Shown in pieces: positions 54,001 to 62,048 of a DNA stretch of 64,000 nucleotides. The translations under genes were made by a program, and so were the position numbers. How positions within the stretch are numbered: position 1 is the first letter of the stretch; every line of letters begins with the position of its first letter. This DNA comes from Pleionea litopenaei (GTDB taxonomy: Bacteria; Pseudomonadota; Gammaproteobacteria; Enterobacterales; Kangiellaceae). Location of the stretch: assembly GCF_031198435.1 (NCBI RefSeq), contig NZ_CP133548.1:3382001-3446000 (forward strand), written 5' to 3'. Under the pieces are notes generated by a model. The model was not told where the DNA came from. It saw only the letters and a list, made by a program, of their open reading frames with translations, and did not search any database.

Positions 54001-55174
54001 CGACAAGCACTGGGTATTAAAAGGTCGCACAGCCGTTGGTAATGACCGAGCAGACAGCTCAACATTGTACATCGAGCCAGGCACTACGCTCATTGGCGAA
54101 TCAGGAGACGACTTCTTAGTTGCTCGACGTGATTCAAAAATCATGGCGCTTGGTAGTGCAACGTCACCAATCATTATGACGTCAATTGAAGACATGACTG
54201 GTGGTGTTACTGGAATCGGTCAGTGGGGTGGCTTAGTACTTCTAGGTAATGCGCCATCTAATCTATGTGACGGAGCTGATGCAGACACTGATGCCGATGC
54301 GACTGAACTGGCGAACTGTGGAATTAGTGCAGAGGGTAATGCTGGCATATACGGTGGCGATAACCCTGATGATAATTCTGGAGTTTTACGCTACGTGGTC
54401 GTTAAGCAAGCCGGAATGACATTGGGATCTGGCGATGAGTTAAACGGTATTAGTTTTGCCGGTGTCGGTCGTGGAACGGTTGTTGACTACATTCAAGTGC
54501 ATGAAAACTTAGATGACGGCGTTGAGTTTTTTGGTGGCACCGTTGATGTACGTCATGTGGTATTAACCGGAAACGGTGATGACAGTTTTGACTGGTCGTT
54601 CGGTTGGACTGGACGCGCGCAATATGTTTTGGTTAAACATAACGACACCAAAGCGCATCGTGGCTTTGAGCTAGACAATAGCGAAACCTTCCCTTCAGCC
54701 ACTCCTTTAACTAAACCTCGCGTAGCTAACGTGACCATTATTGGTAGCACTGCAACGGATGAAGGTTCAGAAGGTGTTCTTCTTCGGAATGGAACCGCCG
54801 GCGAACTTTATAACTTCATCATCACTGGCCCTGCAGGCATGGGAGAGTGTTTAGAAGTTGATGGCGCCGAAGCACAAGCCAATGCAGAGTCTGGAGAGTT
54901 GATTATGCAGAACTCAGTGGTTGCTTGTGAAAATGGAGAAAACTTCAAAGGCATGGCCACGGCAACACTAACGACTGAAGAGTGGTTCTTAGGACAAGCT
55001 GGAAACTCAACCGCTGCATCGATGGCCGACGTTATCACTGGATACGAAACGGTTACAGCAGCAGCTGCTGCAGATGTTGATGCTATCGACAGTTGGTTTG
55101 ACCAAGTTGACTTTATTGGTGCAGTTAAATCCGGAAGTGATTGGACTGCAGGATGGGTAACGGTCGGTTTGTAA
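51086..55174 (+). CDS. Lipoprotein of three tandem ~445-residue domains
   Basis: 1362 residues. Lipobox LVLAGC near residue 20. The rest is three copies of one domain, offset by about 1335-1340 bases. Each has (L/N)GRxAVGND, GIGQWGGLVLLGNAPSNLCDG, GSGDELNGISFAGVG, YIQVHENLDDGVEFFGGTV, GNGDDSFDWSFGWTG, ATDEGSEG and GPAGMGECLEV. The strand-rich pattern suggests right-handed beta-helices. It should be on the cell surface or outer membrane, working with the TonB receptor that follows. ATG 51086 has the better spacing to GGAG than ATG 51083. Confidence 0.88.
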   Translation: MKFKMIMTASAVASALVLAGCSGDIKIVEGDEVVQPPVDPGTPTSFCPDFATEVSAIGSFSRVCEIDKDHTFTSDTSLTNNILWLLDGRVAVGNDNADSATLTINPGTTIIGNEGEDFLVVRRGSQIDADGTASQPIIMTSYQDVNGDQTGIGQWGGLVLLGNAPSNLCDGPDADLDASADELANCGISAEGDAGLYGGDNPNDNSGVLRYVVVKHAGNALGSGDELNGISFAGVGDGTLVDYIQVHENLDDGVEFFGGTVNVKHVVLTGNGDDSFDWSFGWTGKAQYVYVQHNDTKAHRGFELDNNEDFPGATPLTQPMVSNITIVGSTATDEGSEGILLRNGTAGHLYNVLVTGPAGMGECLEVSGAESQANAESLDLTMTHSVMACNNGENFKGNATTTQTTEEWFLAQTGNAAYSDSSALNLAVNGYEPQAGSPLLGAGRDTSADDSFFDSVDYIGAFDGTNDWTEGWTVGVRGGFPANIQNAFQKGLATDVSSSYPQITDKPVYELTADVVFTEDTTLTNDAHWILNGRTAVGNDRANASTLYIQQGTTLIGETGDDFLVARRGSKIEAVGTSNAPIVMTSIQDVTGLETGIGQWGGLVLLGNAPSNLCDGNGDDVADAAELASCGISAEGNAGIYGGDDEDDNSGTLKYVVVKYAGKTLGSGDELNGISFAGVGRGTTVDYIQVHENLDDGVEFFGGTVNVRHVVLTGNGDDSFDWSFGWTGKAQFIYVQHNDTKAHRAFELDNSEGAPGSTPLTNPIVSNITVIGSNATDEGSEGVLLRNGTAGRIHNMVVTGPAGMGECLEVSGAEAQANAEAGNLIMTHSIMACENGENFKGTANTSGDTVEAWFLAQTGNAAYNDTDALNLLADGFTPGAGSPLLGAGVDAADAYSDSWFQSTDYIGAFDGQTNWMDGWTYGVNTGVPAGVTAADVQGLATNQSASYPAITDKPVYVLDTDVVFTQDVVLTNDKHWVLKGRTAVGNDRADSSTLYIEPGTTLIGESGDDFLVARRDSKIMALGSATSPIIMTSIEDMTGGVTGIGQWGGLVLLGNAPSNLCDGADADTDADATELANCGISAEGNAGIYGGDNPDDNSGVLRYVVVKQAGMTLGSGDELNGISFAGVGRGTVVDYIQVHENLDDGVEFFGGTVDVRHVVLTGNGDDSFDWSFGWTGRAQYVLVKHNDTKAHRGFELDNSETFPSATPLTKPRVANVTIIGSTATDEGSEGVLLRNGTAGELYNFIITGPAGMGECLEVDGAEAQANAESGELIMQNSVVACENGENFKGMATATLTTEEWFLGQAGNSTAASMADVITGYETVTAAAAADVDAIDSWFDQVDFIGAVKSGSDWTAGWVTVGL

Positions 55175-55210
55175 TAAGCCTTAAAGGTCATCCGAATCAA
55201 TAGAAAAGAG

Positions 55211-55252
55211 ACAACTAAAGAGCGGGCCTTGCCTCTCTTTAGTTGTTGTTTA
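55211..55252 (+). terminator. Terminator between lipoprotein and TonB receptor genes
   Basis: ACAACTAAAGAG (55211-55222) and CTCTTTAGTTGT (55235-55246), a perfect 12-bp stem with a 12-base loop, then GTTT. It could reduce read-through to the receptor gene. Confidence 0.7.
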
Positions 55253-55304
55253 TCAGCTCAATCGATTTTTAGGGGATGAGTTGATGGCTGTTTGGAGTGT
55301 AGAA

Positions 55305-57941
55305 ATGTTAAAAAGTAAAACCAATCGAATTTATAACGCGGTTGCGTTGGCGCTACTATCAAGCAGCGTCTCCATGACTGCTTTTGCGGCTGAAGAACCT
55401 GAAGAAACGATCGAAGAAGTTGTCGTTGAAGGCAGTCGTTTGCAAGGCACTGCGCAAGCCGTTTTAGAAGAGAGAAAAAACCAAGCCTTTGTTGCTGACA
55501 TCATGGGTGCCGAGCAAATTTCTCGAACGGGCGATAGCGATGCTGCTTCAGCGCTTCGTCGTGTCACCGGCCTTACTCTGGTCGACGGTAAATTTATTTA
55601 TGTGCGTGGTCTCGGTGAGCGTTATTCAGCAACGCAACTCGACAGCATGATTGTACCAAGTCCTGATCCAACACGATCAGTACTGCCGCTTGATTTGTTT
55701 CCTTCTGGCATCATCGAAAGCTTGAATGTTCAGAAGGCCTACTCACCTGATCTACCAGCGCATTTTGCAGGTGGTAATGTTGACATTCGTATCAAATCGA
55801 TTCCCGAAGAGTCAATTTTTAAAGTCGGTGCTTCATTAGGTATCAATACCAACAATTCAGGAAGCTCTCCTTGGTATTCTGGTGGCGGTGACGATTGGCA
55901 AGGTCGCGATGATGGTTCTCGTGCAATGCCTAGAACCTTAGCGAATAATTTGCGTCGAGGGTTAAACAATCTTTCAAGTAGTGAAGCTGTTAATGTTCTG
56001 AGTTCAATGAACCGAGATTATTCAGCGGCGGAAGAAAGTATCGATCCTGATTATGGCTTCGATTTTACATTGGGTGATCGTTACGATTTTGGCGAGAATT
56101 CGCGTTTCGGTTATTTAGCGTCCTTCGCATATAAAAATGAATGGACAGTTTCAAATGAACGCAATGTAAACAACTTATCAAGAACCTCGAATGGTATAAA
56201 AATTCAAGAGTTTGCCGATGGTGCTTCGACTGAACATAATGTAAAAGTCAGCGGAATGTTGAATTTTGGATTTGACTTTAATGAGTCTCATCGCTTTGAG
56301 TTTAATAATCTATCTCTTCGCGACACACGTGATCGCTTGAGAAATCGTTTACTTGAGTCGACCAACACCATTGATGAGCCCGACGATGAGCGTCGTCAGT
56401 TAGATGTACTTTACGAAGAACGTGAAATGATGACGCATCAAGTCAAAGGGACTCACAACTTTGCTGACTGGAATAATTTATCAGTCGATTGGTATTACAG
56501 TACCAGTGAAGCGGAACGTTATGCGCCTGGTGCACTTGAGGCTTTCTTCCGAGTTAATCTAGAAAATGGCACTCGTACTGAACGTCTAGCGTCTGATGTT
56601 GATACTAAATATATGTATCAGTATTTGATCGATGATGCGAAAAACTGGGGTGGAAATATCGCGTTACCATTCTTTATGGATAACTACACGTTTGAACTTA
56701 AAGCTGGGGCTGATTTTGTTGAAAAGCAACGCTATGCGAGCAATGTTGATGTCGCTATTCAAACCTTCGCTATTCCTTCGACGTATCTTCAAGGCAGTGA
56801 CTACTCTCAGATCTTCTCAGATCAAAACTTGGCGCAAAGTGATTTCTCGTTACGCTTAGATGATCAAACCACCGGTGGCGATAAATATCGCGCAACCACA
56901 CTCATTGACGCTTTCTATTTGATGGCCGATTACGAGTCTGGAAATTGGCGCTATACTGGAGGCTTGCGTTATGAAGATTTTCGTCAAGTGTCGATTCCTT
57001 ATCAACCTCACACTAACTTTTTTGATGTTGATACGGCGGAGATTGAAGGTTTAATCTTCCAAGAAGATGATATCTTCGCTTCGATCGCAGCAACCTATAT
57101 TGTTGATGCAGAACGTCAATGGCGTTTTAACTTCTCTCAAACTGCTATCCGTCCTGATCTTAGAGATATATCAACGACGTTTTACATCGACCCGTTGACT
57201 GAATTCTTAGTGAGAGGTTCGACTTCGTTGCAAAGCTCTGCGATCAATAATGTTGATGTGCGTTGGGAATGGTACATGCCGAGTGGCGAAAATTTATCGG
57301 TCGCTTTCTTTGCAAAAGACATCGATCGTCCTATTGAAATGATCGAATTACCTAGTGCGACGGAAGGCGCTCCTCAGTTGTTAACCGCGAACGCAGAATC
57401 GGGCGAGGTTTATGGTGTTGAAGTTGAGTTTTTGAAAGACTTAACTTTCTTAGGAGATAACTGGTCGAATTACTTTGTATCGGGTAATGTGACCTTGTCA
57501 GATTCACAAGTCGATATCGGGCTGAACAGTCCGGGAACAAGCTTGTTTGAGCAACAACTTGCTGAAGCTCTAGAAACTAACCAAGGTGTTACTGAAGTTA
57601 TCACGAACAATAAACGCCGTCTTATCGGACATTCTGAGTGGGTAATGAACTTGCAACTCGGTTGGGATTCTCTTGATAACAATCATTCTGCGACGGTGGT
57701 TTATAACGCGTTCGGTCCTCGAATCATTGTTCCTGGTGTGAATGGTTTTGAAGATGGTGAAGAAAAACCTTTCCACTCTCTTGATATGGTTTATACATGG
57801 TACCCAAGTTTTGATTCTACCGTAAAAGTTAGATTGAAAAATATTCTTGATCAAGATAAAGAAATTGAACAAGAAGGTGTCACCATTTTAAGAGAAAACC
57901 CAGGTACTGAATTAAGTGTAAGTTTTAGTACTAACTTCTAA
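55305..57941 (+). CDS. TonB-dependent outer-membrane receptor
   Basis: 878 residues from ATG 55305 (GGAG upstream; ATG 55284 after AGGGGA is an alternative). Signal peptide, then ETIEEVVVEGSR (TonB box region). The plug domain has SALRRVTGLTLVDGKFIYVRGLGERYSATQLD and DLFPSGIIESLNVQKAYSPDLPAHFAGGNVDI, and a 22-strand-type barrel ends in aromatic NF. The plug resembles a widespread receptor group of unknown substrate. The adjacent lipoprotein and the TonB operon downstream suggest one uptake system. Confidence 0.92.
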   Translation: MLKSKTNRIYNAVALALLSSSVSMTAFAAEEPEETIEEVVVEGSRLQGTAQAVLEERKNQAFVADIMGAEQISRTGDSDAASALRRVTGLTLVDGKFIYVRGLGERYSATQLDSMIVPSPDPTRSVLPLDLFPSGIIESLNVQKAYSPDLPAHFAGGNVDIRIKSIPEESIFKVGASLGINTNNSGSSPWYSGGGDDWQGRDDGSRAMPRTLANNLRRGLNNLSSSEAVNVLSSMNRDYSAAEESIDPDYGFDFTLGDRYDFGENSRFGYLASFAYKNEWTVSNERNVNNLSRTSNGIKIQEFADGASTEHNVKVSGMLNFGFDFNESHRFEFNNLSLRDTRDRLRNRLLESTNTIDEPDDERRQLDVLYEEREMMTHQVKGTHNFADWNNLSVDWYYSTSEAERYAPGALEAFFRVNLENGTRTERLASDVDTKYMYQYLIDDAKNWGGNIALPFFMDNYTFELKAGADFVEKQRYASNVDVAIQTFAIPSTYLQGSDYSQIFSDQNLAQSDFSLRLDDQTTGGDKYRATTLIDAFYLMADYESGNWRYTGGLRYEDFRQVSIPYQPHTNFFDVDTAEIEGLIFQEDDIFASIAATYIVDAERQWRFNFSQTAIRPDLRDISTTFYIDPLTEFLVRGSTSLQSSAINNVDVRWEWYMPSGENLSVAFFAKDIDRPIEMIELPSATEGAPQLLTANAESGEVYGVEVEFLKDLTFLGDNWSNYFVSGNVTLSDSQVDIGLNSPGTSLFEQQLAEALETNQGVTEVITNNKRRLIGHSEWVMNLQLGWDSLDNNHSATVVYNAFGPRIIVPGVNGFEDGEEKPFHSLDMVYTWYPSFDSTVKVRLKNILDQDKEIEQEGVTILRENPGTELSVSFSTNF

Positions 57942-57960
57942 CTTATTGATTCTCTTCTAT

Positions 57961-57986
57961 AAGGGGCGTTGTCGCCCCTTTTTTGT
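57961..57986 (+). terminator. Rho-independent terminator of the TonB receptor gene
   Basis: AAGGGGCG, loop TTGT, CGCCCCTT, then a T run. It lies about 20 bases after the stop. Confidence 0.92.
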
Positions 57987-58038
57987 GCACTATACTTTTC
58001 ATTTTTATGACACCTTTATTTCATCATCGGTAATCGAG

Positions 58039-58071
58039 ATGTCATTTCTCCTTCACAGAACCGTCATATTA
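58039..58071 (+). promoter_or_regulatory. Pho-box-like direct repeats
   Basis: Three 7-base units with exact 11-base period: ATGTCAT (58039), CCTTCAC (58050), CCGTCAT (58061), each followed by four mostly A/T bases. This matches the PhoB box layout (CTGTCAY-N4). A TAAACT or TATCTA element follows within 15 bases. It would drive the DUF3450-TonB operon about 270 bases downstream. Confidence 0.45.
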
Positions 58072-58140
58072 CATATCTAAACTGAGTGCCGTTATCGAGT
58101 CACGAAAGTGACATAAATTGGTAACACGTTATTTATCTTG

Positions 58141-58254
58141 TGAGCTTGAATTACATCTACCGACGGTAGGCATGATGAAACTTAATTTACTTTCCCAGTT
58201 ATAAAGTTTCACTCATTCATTGTTCCTGTCTTAGGTAGATGTAATTCAAGCTCA
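58141..58254. repeat. Nested palindromic element upstream of the TonB operon
   Basis: A perfect 21-bp inverted repeat (58141-58161 with 58234-58254) encloses a 72-base centre that itself has complementary arms at 58172-58183 and 58204-58216 (ATGATGAAACTT with AAGTTTCACTCAT, one bulge). No T run follows on either strand, so it is not a simple terminator. No target duplication is evident. Confidence 0.8.
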
Positions 58255-58341
58255 TAAAGAATTTTATTTGGGAAGTCGGTCATTGACCGCAACAAGATTG
58301 AATTTTCAATCGCTGTTTCAGAAAGTGTATGGGAGTGTTTC

Positions 58342-59094
58342 ATGTTTAAACTATCCGTAATTATTGCCGGATTGGTGGCTTTTCCTATTGTAGGAAACGC
58401 TGCTGAATCTTTAGAACCGGTTATTGATAAAAGTTCTAAAATTACCGAGTCAGCTGCTAACTCGCAAAAGCGTGTTGACGCCATTAGTGATCAGATTGAC
58501 GACAAGCTACAAGCCTTTAAGTCGACCAATAAAGAAACTGAAGGTTTGAAAATTTACAACCTTCAATTGGCTAAACAAATTGAAAGTCAAATTCAAGAAA
58601 TGGCTGATTTGAATCAATCGATCGATAAAGTAAGCGTTATCGAGCGTCAAATTACGCCATTGATGCTTCGTATGATTGATGGATTAGAAGACTTTGTTAA
58701 GCTTGATGTGCCCTTCTTAGAAGAAGAGCGTAAGCAACGTATTGCTTCTTTAAAATCATTAATGGATCAAGCAAATGTGGCTGTCTCTGAAAAGTTTCGT
58801 CGGGTTCTTGAGGCTTATCAAATTGAGTTGGATTATGGTCGTACCATTGAAGCTTATACGGATAGCTTTGAAATTGATGGCCAACCTCAAGACGTTGATT
58901 TCCTTCGTATAGGCCGTATTGCATTAATGTTTCAATCGCGCGATAAGCGGACCTTAGGAGTTTGGAATCAACAGACACGTCAATGGGAAAATCTAGACAA
59001 AAGCTATGCGAGCAGAATTTCGCAGGGTTTAAGAATGGCTCGTAAACAAATGGCGCCAGACTTACTAACCATTCCTGTATTTTCAGCAGAGTAA
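58342..59094 (+). CDS. DUF3450 family periplasmic protein
   Basis: 250 residues with a signal peptide (about 1-20). A long coiled coil (about 30-150) leads into QRIASLKSLMDQANVAVSEKFRRVLEAYQIELDYGRTIEAY and RIALMFQSRDKRTLGVW, the DUF3450 pattern. This family is found at the head of TtpC-type TonB operons. 15 bases before the next gene. It probably contacts the energising complex in the periplasm. Confidence 0.85.
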   Translation: MFKLSVIIAGLVAFPIVGNAAESLEPVIDKSSKITESAANSQKRVDAISDQIDDKLQAFKSTNKETEGLKIYNLQLAKQIESQIQEMADLNQSIDKVSVIERQITPLMLRMIDGLEDFVKLDVPFLEEERKQRIASLKSLMDQANVAVSEKFRRVLEAYQIELDYGRTIEAYTDSFEIDGQPQDVDFLRIGRIALMFQSRDKRTLGVWNQQTRQWENLDKSYASRISQGLRMARKQMAPDLLTIPVFSAE

Positions 59095-59109
59095 TAGAGA
59101 GGCACGACA

Positions 59110-60456
59110 ATGAAACTTTTTAAACTACTAGCGGTATCTATTTTAGCCAGTAACTCTCTGTTCGCTGACGATGCAATTAATTTAGATTCCTTATTGAAGA
59201 AATTAGAGCAGGGTTCTTATAAACAGAGCCAAGAAAACAAAGCCCGCGAAGCAGAGTTTATTAACAAGCGATCGCAGCAAGATGCCTTGCTACAACAAGC
59301 GGTTCAACAACGTGATGCTGAGTTAAAAATTAGTGAGGAGCAAGAAACGGTTTTTGAAAAGAATGAAGCTGAACTTGCGAACTTGAATGATGCGTTGGAT
59401 AAACGCATGGGCAGCTTGAAGGAATTGTTTGGCGTTTTACAACAAGTTGCGGGCGATACGACGTCTAAATTTGATACTTCATTAGTATCGATTCAGTATC
59501 CTAACCGTGGAGACTTCTTAACTTCACTTGCGAAAAAAATGGGCTCATCTTCGCAACTGGCGTCAATTGAAGAGATTGAGCAAGTATGGTTTGAGCTGCA
59601 ACGAGAAATTATTGAGACCGGAAAAGTATCGACTTTTGAAACCGAAGTGATTTCTGCTGAAGGTCCAAAAGTGATCAAGCCTATCACTCGAATCGGTGCA
59701 TTTAATATCGTCGCAGATGGCAAATATTTAGAATATACCGACACTGGTGCGGTCGCTGAAATGATTCGCCAGCCTTCTAGTCGATATACGGCAACCATCA
59801 GTGATTTAGAGTCGACCAATAATGGTTGGGCTCCAATAGCGATCGACCCGACCGGTGGCAGTATTCTTGGTTTACTTGTTCAAGCACCTGACATTCAAGA
59901 AAAAATCGACCAAGGTGGTATTCCAGGGTACATCATCATTGCCGTTGGAATTATTGCATTCCTTATTTCCCTAGAGAGATTCTTCGCCCTATTTATTACT
60001 GAGCGAAAGGTGAGAGCGCAACTTAAGAGTAAAGCGTTAAGCGACAAAAACCCGCTGGGTCGTATTCTTCAAGTTAAAGAGAAATATCCAAATGTTGCGA
60101 TTGACACCCTTGAGTTGAAGTTGAGTGAAGCAATTCTAAAAGAGCTTCCGAGTATTACCAGAAGCATTACCTTTGTAAAAATCATTTCAGTGGTTGCTCC
60201 ATTATTGGGTCTGTTGGGTACGGTGACCGGTATGATCCAAACTTTCGAAATGATTACCTTATTTGGCGCTGGAGATCCCAAGCTAATGGCTAACGGTATT
60301 TCTCAAGCGTTGGTTACGACCGTGTTAGGTCTGGTTGTCGCGATTCCGACGGTTCTTCTTTACACCTGGTTGAATACGCGTAGTAAGAACATCGTTCATA
60401 TCTTGCAAGAGCAAAGCGCTGGCATCATTGCTGAGCGTGCGGAGCAAGGAGCTTAA
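59110..60456 (+). CDS. ttpC: TtpC-like MotA/TolQ/ExbB family protein
   Basis: 448 residues. Signal peptide and a periplasmic coiled-coil/beta domain (about 20-270), then three membrane spans (about 272-294, 360-385, 398-420) with the ExbB core SVVAPLLGLLGTVTGMIQTFEMI. The large N-terminal extension distinguishes it from ordinary ExbB and matches TtpC, needed for TonB2 function in Vibrio. It is followed by a standard ExbB 2 bases on. Confidence 0.85.
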   Translation: MKLFKLLAVSILASNSLFADDAINLDSLLKKLEQGSYKQSQENKAREAEFINKRSQQDALLQQAVQQRDAELKISEEQETVFEKNEAELANLNDALDKRMGSLKELFGVLQQVAGDTTSKFDTSLVSIQYPNRGDFLTSLAKKMGSSSQLASIEEIEQVWFELQREIIETGKVSTFETEVISAEGPKVIKPITRIGAFNIVADGKYLEYTDTGAVAEMIRQPSSRYTATISDLESTNNGWAPIAIDPTGGSILGLLVQAPDIQEKIDQGGIPGYIIIAVGIIAFLISLERFFALFITERKVRAQLKSKALSDKNPLGRILQVKEKYPNVAIDTLELKLSEAILKELPSITRSITFVKIISVVAPLLGLLGTVTGMIQTFEMITLFGAGDPKLMANGISQALVTTVLGLVVAIPTVLLYTWLNTRSKNIVHILQEQSAGIIAERAEQGA

Positions 60457-60458
60457 TA

Positions 60459-60986
60459 ATGGTGTTCATTACTGAGTCGATAGACGCGATTCGAGCTTTT
60501 CTCGAAACCGGTGGTGCCGTACTCAGTTATATCGGAATTTTAATCTTGGTCATGTGGGTCATGATTATTGAACGATTAGCTTATATGTGGTTTGGCTACC
60601 GCACGTTTCGTAAGTCGCTGTTACAGCAATGGAACAGTCGGCTCGAAAGAAATTCTTGGAATGCAGAACAAATTCGTATTCTCTGGATTTCACGCGCAAA
60701 AATGCAATTGCAACGTTCGTTACCAATGATTCAAACGATGGTTGCACTGTGTCCGTTGCTCGGTTTGTTAGGTACGGTAACTGGCATGATTGAAGTATTT
60801 GATGTCATGGCCATTTCAGGTACTGGAAATGCTCGCTCAATGGCTGGTGGTGTCTCTAAGGCGACAATACCAACCATGGCGGGAATGGTCGGAGCCTTAT
60901 CCGGCGTCTTTGCCAGTAGCTATTTAAAACGCACCGCGAAACGAGAAACTGAGTTATTAGAAGACAAATTAGTTTTGGATCATTAA
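60459..60986 (+). CDS. exbB: ExbB biopolymer transport protein
   Basis: 175 residues with three membrane spans. MVALCPLLGLLGTVTGMIEVFDVM is the ExbB/TolQ core, and SKATIPTMAGMVGALSGVFASSYL the third span. AAGGAG ends 8 bases before the ATG. With TtpC and ExbD it forms the proton channel that energises TonB. Confidence 0.93.
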   Translation: MVFITESIDAIRAFLETGGAVLSYIGILILVMWVMIIERLAYMWFGYRTFRKSLLQQWNSRLERNSWNAEQIRILWISRAKMQLQRSLPMIQTMVALCPLLGLLGTVTGMIEVFDVMAISGTGNARSMAGGVSKATIPTMAGMVGALSGVFASSYLKRTAKRETELLEDKLVLDH

Positions 60987-61016
60987 TCCAAAACTAATGT
61001 CTTAGGAGTTAAGAAA

Positions 61017-61427
61017 ATGCGACAACCTTTTGCAAAAATATTTGAAGAAGATGAAGATTCAGAAATCAACATGACGCCAATGTTAGACGTGGTATTTATT
61101 ATGTTGATCTTCTTTATCGTAACCGCTTCGTTTGTTAAAGAATCTGGGCTCGAAGTTAATCGTCCAGAAGCAGCAACGGCGGTTAAAAAAGAGCGAGCAA
61201 ATATATTGGTAGCTATTAGTCCGAATAATGAAATTTGGATCAATAGACGCCGTGTAGATATTCGAGCAGTTCAAGCCAATATCGAGCGGTTACATGCTGA
61301 AAATCCGCAAGGTACGGTGGTTATTCAGGCCGATAAAAAGTCGACCACAGAGATGTTGGTTAAAGTGATGGATGCTGCTCGTTCGGCCGGTGTTTCTGAC
61401 GTCTCCTTAGCGGCAGATAACGAGTAA
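61017..61427 (+). CDS. exbD: ExbD biopolymer transport protein
   Basis: 136 residues. INMTPMLDVVFIMLIFFIV holds the single span and the proton-path aspartate; the periplasmic domain has VVIQADKKSTTEMLVKVMDAARSAG. TAGGAG precedes the ATG. It is similar in plan to the orphan ExbD at 22293-22706. Confidence 0.95.
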   Translation: MRQPFAKIFEEDEDSEINMTPMLDVVFIMLIFFIVTASFVKESGLEVNRPEAATAVKKERANILVAISPNNEIWINRRRVDIRAVQANIERLHAENPQGTVVIQADKKSTTEMLVKVMDAARSAGVSDVSLAADNE

Positions 61428-61432
61428 TCGTC

Positions 61433-62035
61433 ATGAGGTATGTATACGCAATCGTGATTGCCGTTGTCATCACTGGCGGTTTGTTCTTTACGATGTTGGC
61501 ATTGATCAACAGTGGAGAACACGCCGCCTCAGAGCCTCCTGCTGGGCGAGTACTCGACTTCGTTCGTTTAAAGCAAGATGAAACGGTGCAAGAAAAAGAG
61601 AGAAAGCCGAAAAAGCCGCCGCAACCTGAAGAACCCCCGCCGGATTTGCAACAGCCGCAAATGGATCCTGCTGATATGGCCGACACCAATCAAGGTATGT
61701 CATTTGAGGCCGATTTGTCAGCAACTAGCGGATTAGAAAATGGTATGTCACTTGATGCAAGCGATGGTGAATATCTTCCGATAGTAAAAGTGGCTCCAAT
61801 ATATCCAAGAAGAGCATTAGCGCGCGGTATTGAAGGATTCGTCATTCTTGAATTTACAGTAACTCCGCAAGGAACGGTTGTAGATCCTAAAGTCGTTCGG
61901 GCTGAGCCAGAAGGTATCTTTAACCAGGCTGCGATTGATGCTGCGAAGAAGTTTAAATACAAACCGAGGGTCATTGATGGTAAGGCCGTGAGTGTTCCCG
62001 GAGTGCAAAACCAAATTACTTTTAAAATGAGATAA
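61433..62035 (+). CDS. tonB: TonB energy-transducing protein
   Basis: 200 residues. One N-terminal span (about 3-24), a proline/lysine/glutamate-rich rod (KKPPQPEEPPPDLQQP) and the C-terminal TonB domain (PIVKVAPIYPRRALARGIEGFV, GTVVDPKVVRAEPEGIFNQAAIDAAKKFKYKP). It spans the periplasm and pulls on TonB-box receptors. The rod is short. Confidence 0.95.
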   Translation: MRYVYAIVIAVVITGGLFFTMLALINSGEHAASEPPAGRVLDFVRLKQDETVQEKERKPKKPPQPEEPPPDLQQPQMDPADMADTNQGMSFEADLSATSGLENGMSLDASDGEYLPIVKVAPIYPRRALARGIEGFVILEFTVTPQGTVVDPKVVRAEPEGIFNQAAIDAAKKFKYKPRVIDGKAVSVPGVQNQITFKMR

Positions 62036-62048
62036 GGAGGAAGTGAAT

